A model generated the notes under the pieces. It saw nothing but the letters and a program-made list of their open reading frames with translations. It had not been told where the DNA came from and ran no database searches. Below are positions 17,930 through 27,616 of a stretch of DNA of 64,000 nt, piece by piece. Both the position numbers and the translations under genes were made by a program. The first letter of the stretch is position 1. The number at the start of each line of letters is the position of its first letter. The DNA is from Marinobacter koreensis (lineage in GTDB: Bacteria; Pseudomonadota; Gammaproteobacteria; Pseudomonadales; Oleiphilaceae), in contig NZ_JAKZAJ010000001.1 in assembly GCF_023156285.1 (NCBI RefSeq), positions 620,001-684,000 of the forward strand. Direction: 5' to 3'.

Positions 17930-18958
17930 TCAGTCCACCAGGTATTGCAGGCGTTGTTCCAGAAATGGGATGGAGGATTCGGTGAGCAAAATAAGCATGT
18001 CGCATTGAATATTGCGGTTTTCAAGAACATAGCTGATTTCAATGCAAAGCAGTTGCTCGTTCCGGCCCCTGTGATGCTCCAGGAGGTCGGTAATCTGGCG
18101 ATGTTGTCCCAGCACTCTGGGGTGTGAAAGGCCGAGTTTGATGTCGAGCTGGTCGCCAATCCCTTTGAGGAAAGCGCCGAAAAGTATACTGGACATGTCC
18201 ATCAGTACTTCCACATTCACCGCGTCGTCATCCGGATTCTCGTACTGGAGCATTTCGGCCATGTTCCGGAAACTGGCATCGGCAAACAGAAGCAGCGCCT
18301 CGCCGGCGATGCCTGCACCCGTAAACCCCTGGCAGACGGCCGAATAGGTGTCTCTGTCTTTTGCGGCAGAGATAGCCATGTGGAGTTCGGAGTTGGCGAT
18401 AAAGGCGACGCGGGGGATGGGCTGCTTCACGAAAACATTGAGCAACCTCGCCAGCAGGTCGGAGGAACGCCCCATTGCAACGTTCGCAATTTCCTGCAGG
18501 TAGTCGTTCAGCGAAACCGAAATTTCCGGAATCTGACTGCCCGTTGCCGTCAGTGACGTATCACTGAGCGCGGTATCTTCCAGCTCCCCGGGCCGGTAGA
18601 GGCCATACTGGGTCAGCAGTTCAACGATCACCGCTGAATCCGTGGGCTTTTTGATGAAATCTATGGCGCCCAGTTTGCGGACCCGGTCTCGGGCTTCGGG
18701 TTGGATGTCGCCGGAGACCACAATGGTTAGTATCGGGAGATCTTCTGACCGGATGTGTTCAAGCACCCGATAGCCGTCAAGCTTTGGCATGTTCAGGTCC
18801 AGAAACATCAGATCAGCGGTGCCTGCTCTGAGTTTTTCAAGCGCCTCAACCCCGTTTTGAGCAAAATCCACTGTGTCGTGGAGTCCCTGGGGCAGGGCTC
18901 GGGCCATCTGTTTTCGGGCCAGTGAGGAGTCGTCGCAAATCAGGATGCGAGTGGTCAT
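17930..18958 (-). CDS. Response regulator with C-terminal CheC/CheX-like domain
   Basis: About 342 residues. The receiver domain (ILICDDSSLARKQMA; phospho-acceptor Asp54 in FLDLNMP; the conserved Lys in FIKKPTD) is followed from about residue 150 by a CheC/CheX-type fold (NDYLQEIANVAMGRSSDLLA; VLMDMSSILFGAFLKGIGDQ), the two-helix layout of CheY-P phosphatases. ATG 18958 is preferred to 18970 because receiver domains start right at MTTRILICDD. It is co-transcribed with the PAS-GGDEF cyclase 3 bases downstream. The role is inferred to be signal-dependent control of c-di-GMP or motility output; no chemotaxis kinase is nearby. Confidence 0.85.
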   Translation of the reverse strand: MTTRILICDDSSLARKQMARALPQGLHDTVDFAQNGVEALEKLRAGTADLMFLDLNMPKLDGYRVLEHIRSEDLPILTIVVSGDIQPEARDRVRKLGAIDFIKKPTDSAVIVELLTQYGLYRPGELEDTALSDTSLTATGSQIPEISVSLNDYLQEIANVAMGRSSDLLARLLNVFVKQPIPRVAFIANSELHMAISAAKDRDTYSAVCQGFTGAGIAGEALLLFADASFRNMAEMLQYENPDDDAVNVEVLMDMSSILFGAFLKGIGDQLDIKLGLSHPRVLGQHRQITDLLEHHRGRNEQLLCIEISYVLENRNIQCDMLILLTESSIPFLEQRLQYLVD

Positions 18959-18970
18959 TGATATGGCCAT

Positions 18971-19301
18971 TGCCAGTTTGTCAGCGAATTCAACAGTATA
19001 TCAGCAATCAGTCTTATGTATATGAGTCATACAGATCTTTAATCTGATGAGGCCAGTTTTGGAAGCAAATTGGGGGTGGTTGAGAAATCGTTAACAAATG
19101 TTACCGCACTCTGATTGATTTGTTTCTGATTGTGAACAACCGCACTCTATTGGCCAGAGTGACTCAGATATAGTGGGTTTGTGGCAAATAACAAACAAAG
19201 GAAAAGCCACCTGTGGCCACCGGAACAACAAGAAAAACCGGGGCGGCAGTAGAGCCGGGCGTCGAAACAGGCTCTAACACCAACAATCAGAGACACAGAT
19301 T
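18971..19301. promoter_or_regulatory. 331-base spacer with a 10-base direct repeat
   Basis: The divergent region between the response regulator and the secreted-protein gene. ACCGCACTCT occurs twice in direct orientation at 19103-19112 and 19139-19148, 36 bases apart start to start, a spacing of about 3.4 helical turns that could suit a regulator. No clear sigma-70 or sigma-54 box could be assigned and no gene is seen here. Confidence 0.35.
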
Positions 19302-20201
19302 ATGAGACAGTACGCGTACGGATGCGCTGCCCTCGCTGTAATTTGCCTGGGCGGTGCGCCCTTTGCACAGGCAGAACTCAAACCCATCTCCGACAAGGCC
19401 ATGAGCGATGTAACGGGGCAGGGGTTTATGCAGGTTGAGAATATTCAGGATGTTCCTGGTACCACTCACAATTTCACGCGCATGACTCTGGGAATGGACG
19501 TGGAAACCCGGGTCAACATCGACGACATTGAAGTTGGCCAGATTAACGGCGGCACGGATTTTTCTGCGCAACATATGGCTCTGGGGCATATTTCGCGGGA
19601 CGCCACGACCGTGCAATACGATGGGAATACCTACGCGGTCGGGGACACAGTTCCTTTTCAGGCGTACCAGCCCTATATCGAGCTTGCTGAAAGTCCGGTG
19701 GACGGCAAGCTGTCCGGTTTCCGGATGGGCTTCAAGCAGGCCCGCGGTTCGGTTTCCTCTGTTACCTCCAGTTTCAGTGGCAACATTGGCGTCAAGTTGG
19801 TTGATGACGCTGGCAACCCTCACGACGCGACCCTGCTTGATTCAACCACCACTGCGACAAACCTCCGTGCTACCCACATCGGCATCGACGATGGTAGTGT
19901 GGCAGTAGACTGCTCAACCAGCACTAATTGCGCGCCGCTCACGCACCTGCAGTCGCTGATTGTCGGTTCCGGTAACACCGATGGCACCACGGGGTTCACC
20001 AAAGACTTCTTCATCGGCTTTCAGCGCGAGGGGGTCAACTGGCTGAGTCCAGATGGTTCCGGTACGACCATCAACGCCGGGCAAGGCGTTTTCATCAATC
20101 TGCCCAGCAGCACGAAAATCGACATGAGCCAGCTGGCCGGCCCGAACGGTGTTCCCCGCCTGCAGACACACCAGGTGGATATGGGGACGAAACTGTTTTA
20201 A
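19302..20201 (+). CDS. Secreted protein with N-terminal VTGQ motif, unknown function
   Basis: 299 residues with a clear Sec signal peptide (hydrophobic core ALAVICLGG, cleavage likely after APFAQA, residue 24). The mature start ELKPISDKAMSDVTGQGF resembles the conserved opening of a family of exported gammaproteobacterial proteins (DUF6160-like, from memory). The rest is rich in Gly, Thr, Ser and Asp with predicted beta strands and one Cys pair (VDCSTSTNCAP). No catalytic motif is seen. It stands alone, with a long upstream spacer and sbcB 49 bases downstream. It is an envelope or secreted protein; function unknown. Confidence 0.75.
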   Translation: MRQYAYGCAALAVICLGGAPFAQAELKPISDKAMSDVTGQGFMQVENIQDVPGTTHNFTRMTLGMDVETRVNIDDIEVGQINGGTDFSAQHMALGHISRDATTVQYDGNTYAVGDTVPFQAYQPYIELAESPVDGKLSGFRMGFKQARGSVSSVTSSFSGNIGVKLVDDAGNPHDATLLDSTTTATNLRATHIGIDDGSVAVDCSTSTNCAPLTHLQSLIVGSGNTDGTTGFTKDFFIGFQREGVNWLSPDGSGTTINAGQGVFINLPSSTKIDMSQLAGPNGVPRLQTHQVDMGTKLF

Positions 20202-20250
20202 GTGGTAAACTCCTGCCAGTGTTGAAAGTCACCGGCAGGAGTCCTTCCTT

Positions 20251-21699
20251 TTGATCCGCTCGTTCTACTGGCACGATTACGAAACCTTCGGCGTGGACCC
20301 CATTCACGATCGACCCTCTCAATTCGCCGGTGTCCGTACCGACGCAGACCTGAACATCATCGAAGATCCGTTGGTGATCTACTGCAAGCCCGCCGATGAT
20401 TATCTGCCTTCTCCGGAGGCCTGCTTGATTACCGGTATCACCCCTCAAAAAGCGCTTGAGGATGGTTACCCCGAAGCCGAGTTCATTGCGCAGATCAACG
20501 AGGCATTCAGCCAGCCCGGTACCTGCGTGGTGGGGTATAACAGCCTGAGATTCGATGACGAGGTCACCCGTCACACGCTTTACCGTAACCTCCGTGATCC
20601 CTACGCGCGCGAATGGCAGAACGGGAATTCCCGGTGGGATATCATCGACATGGTGCGGCTGACCTATGCGCTTCGCCCGGAGGGCATCAACTGGCCGAAA
20701 AAGGAGGACGGTTCTCCCAGCTTCCGGCTGGAGGAGTTGACTGTGGCCAATGGCATCGCCCACGAGAGTGCCCACGATGCGATGTCGGATGTGACGGCGA
20801 CCATTGCCGTCGCCAAGCTGATCAAGGATACGCACCCAAAACTCTTCAACTTCGTGCTGGAGCACAAGGACAAGCATTCCACGCGACAGATGCTCGATAC
20901 CGCGACCATGAAGCCGGTGTTTCATGTGTCGGCGAAATACCCGGCCAGTCGCGGCTGCTGTGCCCTTGTGGCGCCGGTTGCCGAACACCCGACCAACAAA
21001 AACATGGTTATCGTGTACGACCTGCGGGAAGATCCTTCCGAGCTGATCAATGCGACCCCGGAACAGATCCGTGAGCGGGTGTTTACGTCCCAGGCGGATC
21101 TGGGTGAGGGCGTCACTCGTTTCCCGCTCAAGGGCGTCCAGCTGAACAAGTGTCCGGTTCTTGCTCCCGCGAACATGCTGTCTACCCTGTCAAAAGAGCG
21201 TCTGGCGGAGCTGGAACTGGACGGCGATGCCTTGCGGAGCAATCTTTCCCGTTTGCGGCAGGCGCCGGAGGTGGCCTCGAAAATAGCCCAGGCTTTTGAC
21301 CAGTCTTTTGAGGGCTCGGACCTGACCGATCCGGATGAACAGCTTTACGCCGGCGGGTTTATCAGCAAGGGAGATCGGGAAAAACTGAACTGGGTGATCT
21401 CCCAGCCACCGGAAAGTCTGGGGGAGCTGGAAGTGCGCTTTGAAGACGAGCGCCTGCAGGAGTTGCTGTTCCGGTATCGAGCCAGGAATTACCCGAACAC
21501 CCTGATCGGCGAAGAGATGGAGCGCTGGGAAGCCTTTCGGTCGGAGCGGCTCATGCATCCGAAATCCGGATGGCGGTCGCTGGAAGCCTATGCGCACGAA
21601 TTGCAGCGTTTAGCTACAGATCCTGAGCTAACGCCGGAGAAACGGCACGTTCTGGAGGATCTGCATTTGTACGGCGAGTCTTTGATGCCCTATATCTGA
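20251..21699 (+). CDS. sbcB: Exodeoxyribonuclease I
   Basis: 482 residues, the usual length of ExoI. The N-terminal DEDD exonuclease domain has FYWHDYETFGVDP (metal ligands Asp9 and Glu11) and continues RPSQFAGVRTD, VGYNSLRFDDEV and HDAMSDVTATI. The SH3-like and C-terminal helical domains follow. It degrades single-stranded DNA 3' to 5' in recombination and mismatch repair. The start is TTG 20251, supported by AGGAG 9 bases upstream; no ATG begins the conserved region. The gene is followed by a long palindrome that may end the transcript. Confidence 0.95.
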   Translation: MIRSFYWHDYETFGVDPIHDRPSQFAGVRTDADLNIIEDPLVIYCKPADDYLPSPEACLITGITPQKALEDGYPEAEFIAQINEAFSQPGTCVVGYNSLRFDDEVTRHTLYRNLRDPYAREWQNGNSRWDIIDMVRLTYALRPEGINWPKKEDGSPSFRLEELTVANGIAHESAHDAMSDVTATIAVAKLIKDTHPKLFNFVLEHKDKHSTRQMLDTATMKPVFHVSAKYPASRGCCALVAPVAEHPTNKNMVIVYDLREDPSELINATPEQIRERVFTSQADLGEGVTRFPLKGVQLNKCPVLAPANMLSTLSKERLAELELDGDALRSNLSRLRQAPEVASKIAQAFDQSFEGSDLTDPDEQLYAGGFISKGDREKLNWVISQPPESLGELEVRFEDERLQELLFRYRARNYPNTLIGEEMERWEAFRSERLMHPKSGWRSLEAYAHELQRLATDPELTPEKRHVLEDLHLYGESLMPYI

Positions 21700-21714
21700 A
21701 ACTGGTGCTAAAAC

Positions 21715-21759
21715 GGGGTCAGATGAACATTTCACCTGACGCCATCTTCATCTGACCCC
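21715..21759. repeat. GGGGTCAGATGAA palindrome, copy 1 (long loop)
   Basis: A perfect 13-bp inverted repeat: GGGGTCAGATGAA at 21715-21727 and its complement at 21747-21759, with a 19-base loop. It lies between the convergent sbcB and TPR-methyltransferase genes. The same arms recur after argG at 41470-41498 with a 3-base loop. The lack of a following T-run makes termination here less certain than at copy 2. Confidence 0.8.
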
Positions 21760-21769
21760 GATTTCTCGA

Positions 21770-23770
21770 TCACCGCCTGCGCTGGAAATATACGCTCAGG
21801 TTCTGCCCCATCAGACTCTGCACTTCGCTGCCGAGGGCTTCAGCCTGGATCTGCCGCTGCACCGGCAGCGTGGCCAGGGTGTGGCCATCGGTATCCCGGG
21901 CCTTGACCAGTTTCCAGTCTACCTCGTTGCTGAGGAGCGCGAGCGCTTCGCGAAGTTGCTTCTCGTCCTGTGGGCGGAACCAGCGGTCGCGGCAGCCTCC
22001 CAGGCTGTAGAAATTCGGTTCGGCGACCAGCAACTCCCAGCTTGCGTCGTTCCGGTTTGCCAGCACCATGCGGCGCAGTTGGCGGAGCGTCTGACGCGTG
22101 GGCTGCAACTTGTGTTCGGCAATGAGTTTTCGGATCTGCTTGTCGCCCGGCGTTTGTTCGTCCAGCGCGCTGTGCACGTGAACAATACCTCCGGCGTTGG
22201 TGGCGGTGTTGATCAGTGCCGCCAGTGACAGTGTCGTCATGGCAGGAGAGGGGAGCCGTCCCACTTCGATCCAGTGAACCTGATGGCCATCCGACACGAA
22301 GTTCTGGGCAATGGACCAGGGCCAGAACACGATGTTGTCCATGCCTATCTCGCTGGCCATGCGTGTGGCCTTTGCGATGTTGGCCAGGGACTCGTCTACC
22401 GCGATCACTTCGACATCGTCCAGGTAACGGGCCAGCTCCATGGCGCGCTGACCGGATTGGGCACCGCAAACCATGATTCGAAGCGTTCCCGGGAGGTTGT
22501 CTGTTTGCAGCCCCAGTTCCGTGGCCATGATGGTTTTCAGGCTGCTTTCTGCCTGGTAAGCCAATTGGCTCCAGGCTGGCCAGGCCTGAGGCACGTCCAT
22601 CTTCTCAAGACACAGTTCGTCCGTTTTTTCCTGGAAGTTCTGTTTGATGGCCTCTTCTTCGGCCCGATCGTAGTAGCTGGCGGCAAGAACCGGTTGCAGC
22701 GCCAAAGGCCAGTCTGCGAGACCCCATTGGCCAAGCTGCACGGCAAAGCTCTGATGAAACAGGGCGCCGTACATGGCACTGATCATCAGGGAGCCGACGA
22801 GGGCATCCTGCTCATCGCCCAGCGCAAATTGCGCCTGAAGGCTGTCATTGATGGCGGCGATCAGGCGTTCTTCATCGTCCTCGGCAGCGAGAGCATAGCC
22901 GGTTCTGTCCGCGTACTGGGCAATCGCCAGAGTCAGCGGCTGAAGCTCATCCCTCAGTTTCACCGTCTGCGCCACTTCGGCCAGAATGGCGCGGCGCAGC
23001 AGAGTCACCAGTTCCTCAACGGCCGGGTTCGGCATCAGCGTCTTCTGCAGTGCGAGGAGAAGAAGTTGGTCTTCCGCTGCGGCCTCCAGCGAGACCTGTG
23101 CATCGGGATTATCCAGATCATAATGATGCTGAAGAATGGCGCCGACAAATCGACCAAGCTCCTGATGGGGTAAGCCGTCACGTTCAAGCAATGCAGTTGC
23201 GTCTTTGGCAAGGGCCAAGTCGGCACTGTTCACTGCGAGGTGTTGAGCACAGCTCAGCATGCCGCTGTAGATCGACGCCCACTCCGCACCGCTTTCAAGC
23301 AATTTGCGGTAATGCAGAAAAGCTACATCAAACTGCCCCTGCAAACGCTTGGCATGGGCAACGCCACAAAAAGCGGCGGCCGATTGCCGGTCGTATTCCA
23401 GTGCCTGGATAAAATACTGCTCCGCCAGAGCCGGACGCTCGGTTTGGATAGCCCAGTAACCCAGGTTGCAGTATTGCTGGGCTTGCGCTGGCTGCTGATC
23501 CAGGCTGGCGTTAAACAACGTGTGCGCTTTCTCACGGTTTCCGTCGTCCATCTCCACCCGGCCCAGCAGGCCCAGAGCGGCGGCGTTGTTAGGCTCCATT
23601 GCCAGTGCCTCAGTCAGGTAATCCCGGCATTCGTGGCGGGCCTTGAGCCGTTGCACGAACGACAATGACGGGCTGTTGGATTCGCCGTAGGCGAGATTGG
23701 CTTGCAGAAGCAGCCGAGCGACTTCGGCGTGCCGGGACTGGGATACCTGAACTTGATGCTTGGCTTGCAT
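21770..23770 (-). CDS. TPR protein with C-terminal methyltransferase-like domain
   Basis: About 666 residues from ATG 23770 (GAGG 7 bases upstream). TPR repeats fill about residues 45-190 (ALAMEPNNAAALGLLGRVEM; CNLGYWAIQTERPALAEQYF; ALEYDRQSAAAFCGVAHAKR). A helical middle region is followed near residue 430 by a Rossmann-like segment (LRIMVCGAQSGQRAMELARY, then VEVIAVDESLANI) resembling SAM-dependent methyltransferases that act on sugars or proteins. Whether it binds SAM is unproven, since the glycine motif is atypical. It neighbours the second sugar island and the flagellin genes, so a link to protein or glycan modification is possible. Confidence 0.75.
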   Translation of the reverse strand: MQAKHQVQVSQSRHAEVARLLLQANLAYGESNSPSLSFVQRLKARHECRDYLTEALAMEPNNAAALGLLGRVEMDDGNREKAHTLFNASLDQQPAQAQQYCNLGYWAIQTERPALAEQYFIQALEYDRQSAAAFCGVAHAKRLQGQFDVAFLHYRKLLESGAEWASIYSGMLSCAQHLAVNSADLALAKDATALLERDGLPHQELGRFVGAILQHHYDLDNPDAQVSLEAAAEDQLLLLALQKTLMPNPAVEELVTLLRRAILAEVAQTVKLRDELQPLTLAIAQYADRTGYALAAEDDEERLIAAINDSLQAQFALGDEQDALVGSLMISAMYGALFHQSFAVQLGQWGLADWPLALQPVLAASYYDRAEEEAIKQNFQEKTDELCLEKMDVPQAWPAWSQLAYQAESSLKTIMATELGLQTDNLPGTLRIMVCGAQSGQRAMELARYLDDVEVIAVDESLANIAKATRMASEIGMDNIVFWPWSIAQNFVSDGHQVHWIEVGRLPSPAMTTLSLAALINTATNAGGIVHVHSALDEQTPGDKQIRKLIAEHKLQPTRQTLRQLRRMVLANRNDASWELLVAEPNFYSLGGCRDRWFRPQDEKQLREALALLSNEVDWKLVKARDTDGHTLATLPVQRQIQAEALGSEVQSLMGQNLSVYFQRRR

Positions 23771-23948
23771 GGAATACCTCGTGAAATCCGCCGCAATGGG
23801 AAGCGGCAAAGATCTGCAGTTTTTTGACGGTTTGCCGTGCTTTGTAAGTGATCAGGCGAAATGCGTGCCAAGTTACCGAGTCTGGAAAAGGCGTGTTATT
23901 TGCATGTAGAGTTCAGGATGTCACTTTACCGTCAAATGGCCGTCGCTT

Positions 23949-24992
23949 ATGAAAGTCCTCGTAACTGGTGGAGCTGGGTTTATAGGCTCTGCATTTATCC
24001 GTCACCTGATCAGTGATGGGGCCTATCAGGTTGTAAATGTCGACAAGCTGACGTATGCGGGAAGTCTTGATTCGTTAGCCGACATCAGTGAGTCTCCGGA
24101 CTATGTGTTCGAGAAGGTCGACATTTGTGATCGTGCGAGTCTAATCCGGGTTTTTGCTGAGCATTCGCCGGATATGGTGGTACACCTCGCTGCTGAATCT
24201 CATGTGGATCGCTCAATTGATGGCCCTGAGACATGTATTCAAACCAATATAATGGGTACCTTTCATCTGATTGATGTTGCGCTCCGCTATCAGCGGGAAA
24301 CGGGCCGGCTTCGTCGCTTTCATCATGTGAGCACTGATGAGGTTTTTGGTGATCTCGGTCTGGGAGATGTGCCGTTCAGCGAAAATTCTTCCTATCGTCC
24401 GAGTTCACCTTACGCAGCAAGTAAGGCCTGTGCGGACCACCTGGTACGAGCGTGGGGGCGTACGTATGGAGTACCGTTCGTTATAAGCAATTGCTCCAAT
24501 AACTATGGGCCCTACCAGTACCCGGAAAAGTTGATTCCTCTTACTACAATGCGGGCATTGGCGGGCCGATCGTTGCCAATCTATGGCGATGGTCAACAGA
24601 TTCGTGACTGGCTTTATGTGGAGGATCACGCACTCGCTCTCGAGAAAATCATGATTGATGGTCGAAATGGCGAAACCTACCTCGTTGGTGGGCGGGAAGA
24701 GCGAACCAATCTTGAGGTCGTCCGGGGTGTTTGTCAGGCTCTCCAGAAGTATCGGCCGAGGGAAAACGGATACGAAAAACTGATTACATTCGTGGGTGAC
24801 CGGCCGGGGCATGACCGCCGCTATGCGGTCGATACGACAAGTTTGGAGCGGGAGCTGGGCTGGAGGCCGCTAAGGTCGTTCGAAAGCGGGCTGGATAATA
24901 CAGTCCGCTGGTATCTGGAAAACTTCCGATGGCTGGAAGCCAAAGAGACGAACGGTGAGCGTCTGGGACTTGGCGGAGATATCAGGGTATGA
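23949..24992 (+). CDS. rmlB: dTDP-glucose 4,6-dehydratase
   Basis: A 347-residue extended SDR: NAD motif [12 protein letters not shown] at the N-terminus, THE-family hallmark STDEVFGDL, catalytic YAASK, and the dTDP-binding segment [18 protein letters not shown]. It makes dTDP-4-keto-6-deoxyglucose from dTDP-glucose. It opens a seven-gene run (rmlB to the acyl carrier protein) in which each gene overlaps or touches the next. No rmlC or rmlD follows, so the product is diverted to an amino sugar rather than rhamnose. Confidence 0.96.
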   Translation: MKVLVTGGAGFIGSAFIRHLISDGAYQVVNVDKLTYAGSLDSLADISESPDYVFEKVDICDRASLIRVFAEHSPDMVVHLAAESHVDRSIDGPETCIQTNIMGTFHLIDVALRYQRETGRLRRFHHVSTDEVFGDLGLGDVPFSENSSYRPSSPYAASKACADHLVRAWGRTYGVPFVISNCSNNYGPYQYPEKLIPLTTMRALAGRSLPIYGDGQQIRDWLYVEDHALALEKIMIDGRNGETYLVGGREERTNLEVVRGVCQALQKYRPRENGYEKLITFVGDRPGHDRRYAVDTTSLERELGWRPLRSFESGLDNTVRWYLENFRWLEAKETNGERLGLGGDIRV

Positions 24993-25870
24993 AGGGAATC
25001 ATTCTGGCTGGCGGCACCGGGGCCCGCCTATATCCAATTACTACGGGGGCTTCCAAGCAGCTTCTGCCCGTGTACGACAAACCGATGATTTACTACCCTT
25101 TGTCCGTCTTGATGTTGGCGGGTATAAGGGACATCCTGATTATTACTACGCCAGAGGACCGCGGCAGCTTTGAACGCATGCTGGGTGACGGTAGCGGATT
25201 CGGAATTCGGCTTTCCTATGCTGTACAAAAGGTGCCAGAGGGATTGGCGCAGGCCTTTTTGATAGGAGAGAAGTTTATTGGGAGGGATAGAGTTTGCCTT
25301 GTTCTCGGTGACAACATTTTCTATGGCCAAGGGTTTTCGCCAAAGCTGCGTAATGCTGCCGCTCGGGAAGTGGGCGCGACAATCTTCGGGTATCAGGTGC
25401 GTGATCCGGAGCGTTTCGGCGTAGTGGAGTTCGATGAAAAACAGCAGGTAATATCTATTGAGGAAAAACCGCTACGGCCTCGCTCAAGCTACGCAGTTAC
25501 CGGGCTGTACTTCTATGATAATGACGTCGTCGATATCGCAAGGCATGTGGAGCGATCCGAGCGAGGGGAGCTGGAAATCAGCAGCATCAACCAAGTTTAT
25601 CTTGAACGGGAGAAGCTGGTAGTAGAGAGATTGGTTAGAGGGTTTGCTTGGCTCGATACCGGGACGCATGAAAGCTTACTGGAGGCGGCGCAGTTCGTCG
25701 AAACGATAGAAAAACGGCAAGGCTTTAAAATCGCTTGCCTGGAGGAGATCGCTTTGAATCAAGGGTGGATATCCACTGACTATCTGCGTCAGTCAAGGGC
25801 TTTTGCCGCCGGTAATGGCTATGGTCAGTATGTCAGGGAAATTGTGGCGGAATATGATTCCAGTTACTGA
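24989..25870 (+). CDS. rmlA: Glucose-1-phosphate thymidylyltransferase
   Basis: 293 residues, the normal RmlA length, with [16 protein letters not shown] at residues 2-17, [17 protein letters not shown], the metal-binding Asp in VLGDNIFYG and [15 protein letters not shown]. It couples glucose-1-phosphate with dTTP to give dTDP-glucose, the RmlB substrate. The ATG overlaps the rmlB stop (ATGA) and its end overlaps the aminotransferase start by 17 bases. The local order rmlB-rmlA without C and D supports a dedicated dTDP-4-keto-6-deoxyhexose supply. Confidence 0.96.
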   Translation: MKGIILAGGTGARLYPITTGASKQLLPVYDKPMIYYPLSVLMLAGIRDILIITTPEDRGSFERMLGDGSGFGIRLSYAVQKVPEGLAQAFLIGEKFIGRDRVCLVLGDNIFYGQGFSPKLRNAAAREVGATIFGYQVRDPERFGVVEFDEKQQVISIEEKPLRPRSSYAVTGLYFYDNDVVDIARHVERSERGELEISSINQVYLEREKLVVERLVRGFAWLDTGTHESLLEAAQFVETIEKRQGFKIACLEEIALNQGWISTDYLRQSRAFAAGNGYGQYVREIVAEYDSSY

Positions 25871-26945
25871 GCCTTATCTCCCCCCCCGTGGTCGTTTGGA
25901 CTATTACCTGGACCGGGTGTACGCTTCCCATCGCCTTACGAACGATGGCCCTCTGGTGCGTGAGCTTACTCGTCGCCTGGAGGATTACCTCGGTGTCACA
26001 AATCTCTTGTTGGTTGCAAACGGTACCTTGGCAATCCAGTTGGCTTTGGCAACCCTCGGAGTAAAGCGAGGGAGAGGGCTGACCACCCCTTTCACATTTC
26101 CTGCCACTAGCTCAGCTCTCTCATGGCAGGGAGTAGAGCCGCAGTATGCCGATATTGATCCGGAAACGCTGAACTTAGATCCGCTCGCTGCTGATCATGC
26201 AGTGACTGCGGATACTCGGGTCATCTTGCCGGTCCATACATACGGAAATCCCTGTGATGTTGAACGATTCAGAGCACTGGCGAACAGAATTCGCGTACCC
26301 CTAGTTTATGATGCTTCCCATGCTTTCGGTGTTCAACTCAACGGCCAGAGTCTGCTGAACTGGGGCGATGCGGCGACTCTTAGCCTGCATGCAACCAAGC
26401 TCTTTCACACAGCGGAGGGTGGAGGCATTGTTTTCCGAGATTCACACCTTCTAGAAGAGGCTCGTTCAATGATTAATTTTGGTCTTGATAACGGCTCGCC
26501 CGTGAGGATTGGAATCAACGCCAAAATGAGCGAAATGCACGCCGCTATGGGGTTAGCGGTGCTGGAGGCTATCGATGAAATCATTGATTACCGAATGGCT
26601 ATTCAGGACCATTACCGCAAACGGCTTTCAGGACGAATAGAACTCCCGGTATTTTCGGCCGATGCCAGCGCCAACGGCGCCTATATGCCGGTGCTATGCC
26701 GGAACGCGGTGCATCGGAAAAGGGTTCAGCGCCACCTGCTTGCAAACGGCATAGAAAGCCGTGCCTATTTTTCGCCCGCTTTGGGGTCACTTGGCCTGTA
26801 TACCAAAGAAATCACTGGAGCTGGTGTCGAATTCGCGGACCGAATACTCTGCCTCCCGATTTTTTTCGGACTTTCGACCATACAGGTTGACCACATTTGC
26901 GATCTTGTTTGTGCCATTCCCCCGACCCAGGAACCTGCATTGTGA
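25854..26945 (+). CDS. DegT/DnrJ/EryC1 sugar aminotransferase (VioA/Qui4N type)
   Basis: About 363 residues from ATG 25854, where the conserved [10 protein letters not shown] begins; the 17-residue upstream extension lies within rmlA and is rejected. The PLP lysine is in [18 protein letters not shown], with Asp in [10 protein letters not shown] contacting the cofactor ring. The family aminates dTDP-4-keto-6-deoxyhexoses; VioA gives dTDP-4-amino-4,6-dideoxyglucose (viosamine) and relatives give the galacto or 3-amino isomer. RmlB/RmlA beside it define the substrate as dTDP-linked. The exact position and epimer cannot be decided by eye. It overlaps the next gene by four bases. Confidence 0.88.
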   Translation: MIPVTEPYLPPRGRLDYYLDRVYASHRLTNDGPLVRELTRRLEDYLGVTNLLLVANGTLAIQLALATLGVKRGRGLTTPFTFPATSSALSWQGVEPQYADIDPETLNLDPLAADHAVTADTRVILPVHTYGNPCDVERFRALANRIRVPLVYDASHAFGVQLNGQSLLNWGDAATLSLHATKLFHTAEGGGIVFRDSHLLEEARSMINFGLDNGSPVRIGINAKMSEMHAAMGLAVLEAIDEIIDYRMAIQDHYRKRLSGRIELPVFSADASANGAYMPVLCRNAVHRKRVQRHLLANGIESRAYFSPALGSLGLYTKEITGAGVEFADRILCLPIFFGLSTIQVDHICDLVCAIPPTQEPAL

Positions 26946-27616
26946 AACGTCCTCAACTGGTCATATACGGGAACGGCCATATGGCCCGGATGCTGGCAGA
27001 GATTGTGTCGCCATCCTATGAGACAGTGGCCTTTACCGTCGACAGGGACCTGATTTCACGGCCTGAATTCTGCGGCCTTCCTCTGTTGCCCTTCGATGCG
27101 ATCGACACCCTTTTTTTACCTGCGGAATACTCGATGCTGATTGCCGTCGGCTACGTGGGGATGAACAGTATTCGGTTGGAGCGGGCAGCTGAAGCACGGG
27201 CTAAAGGCTATAAGCTGATTAACTACATCGATAAATCAGCGCGTCTGTATCCCTCTACTGATCTCGGCGACAACAATGTGATTCTGGAGTATGCGGTGTT
27301 GCATCCCGGGAGCCAAGTTGGCTCGGCCAACTTTATCGGCAGCAACGTTAACCTGGGACATGGCACCCAGCTGGCGGATGGTTGTTGGCTCAATAGCGGT
27401 GTTGCCATCGGTGGTGAGGTGCGGCTGGGGCACGGTTGTGTGTTCGGAATGAATGCGTCAGCAGCACATGGAATCAGCGTGGGAGAAAAAACGTTCGTGG
27501 CCGCCAACACTTTTCTTGCCGACAGCTCATCTGAAGGAGCCGTTTTCCTGTCTGAGCGGGCAATCAAGCATCGTCTCAAAAGCGAAACCTTTCTTAGACT
27601 GCTGGGGGTGGTATGA
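26942..27616 (+). CDS. PglD/NeuD-type left-handed beta-helix acyltransferase
   Basis: 224 residues from GTG 26942, overlapping the aminotransferase stop (GTGA). The N-terminal half is a small Rossmann-like sugar-nucleotide domain (LVIYGNGHMARMLAEIV). From about residue 105 there are hexapeptide repeats (NVILEYAVLHPGSQVGSANF; NLGHGTQLADGC; AIGGEVRLGHGCVFG). Family members N-acylate UDP- or dTDP-4-amino sugars with acetyl-CoA. Here the operon also supplies an acyl ligase and a carrier protein, so an unusual acyl donor is possible; that is inference. Confidence 0.82.
   Translation: MKRPQLVIYGNGHMARMLAEIVSPSYETVAFTVDRDLISRPEFCGLPLLPFDAIDTLFLPAEYSMLIAVGYVGMNSIRLERAAEARAKGYKLINYIDKSARLYPSTDLGDNNVILEYAVLHPGSQVGSANFIGSNVNLGHGTQLADGCWLNSGVAIGGEVRLGHGCVFGMNASAAHGISVGEKTFVAANTFLADSSSEGAVFLSERAIKHRLKSETFLRLLGVV

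Noticed and set aside
17279..18127. 282-codon plus-strand frame opposite the diguanylate cyclase and REC-CheC genes
   Set aside because: It spans the junction of two well-supported minus-strand genes and has repetitive His/Gln/Val shadow composition.
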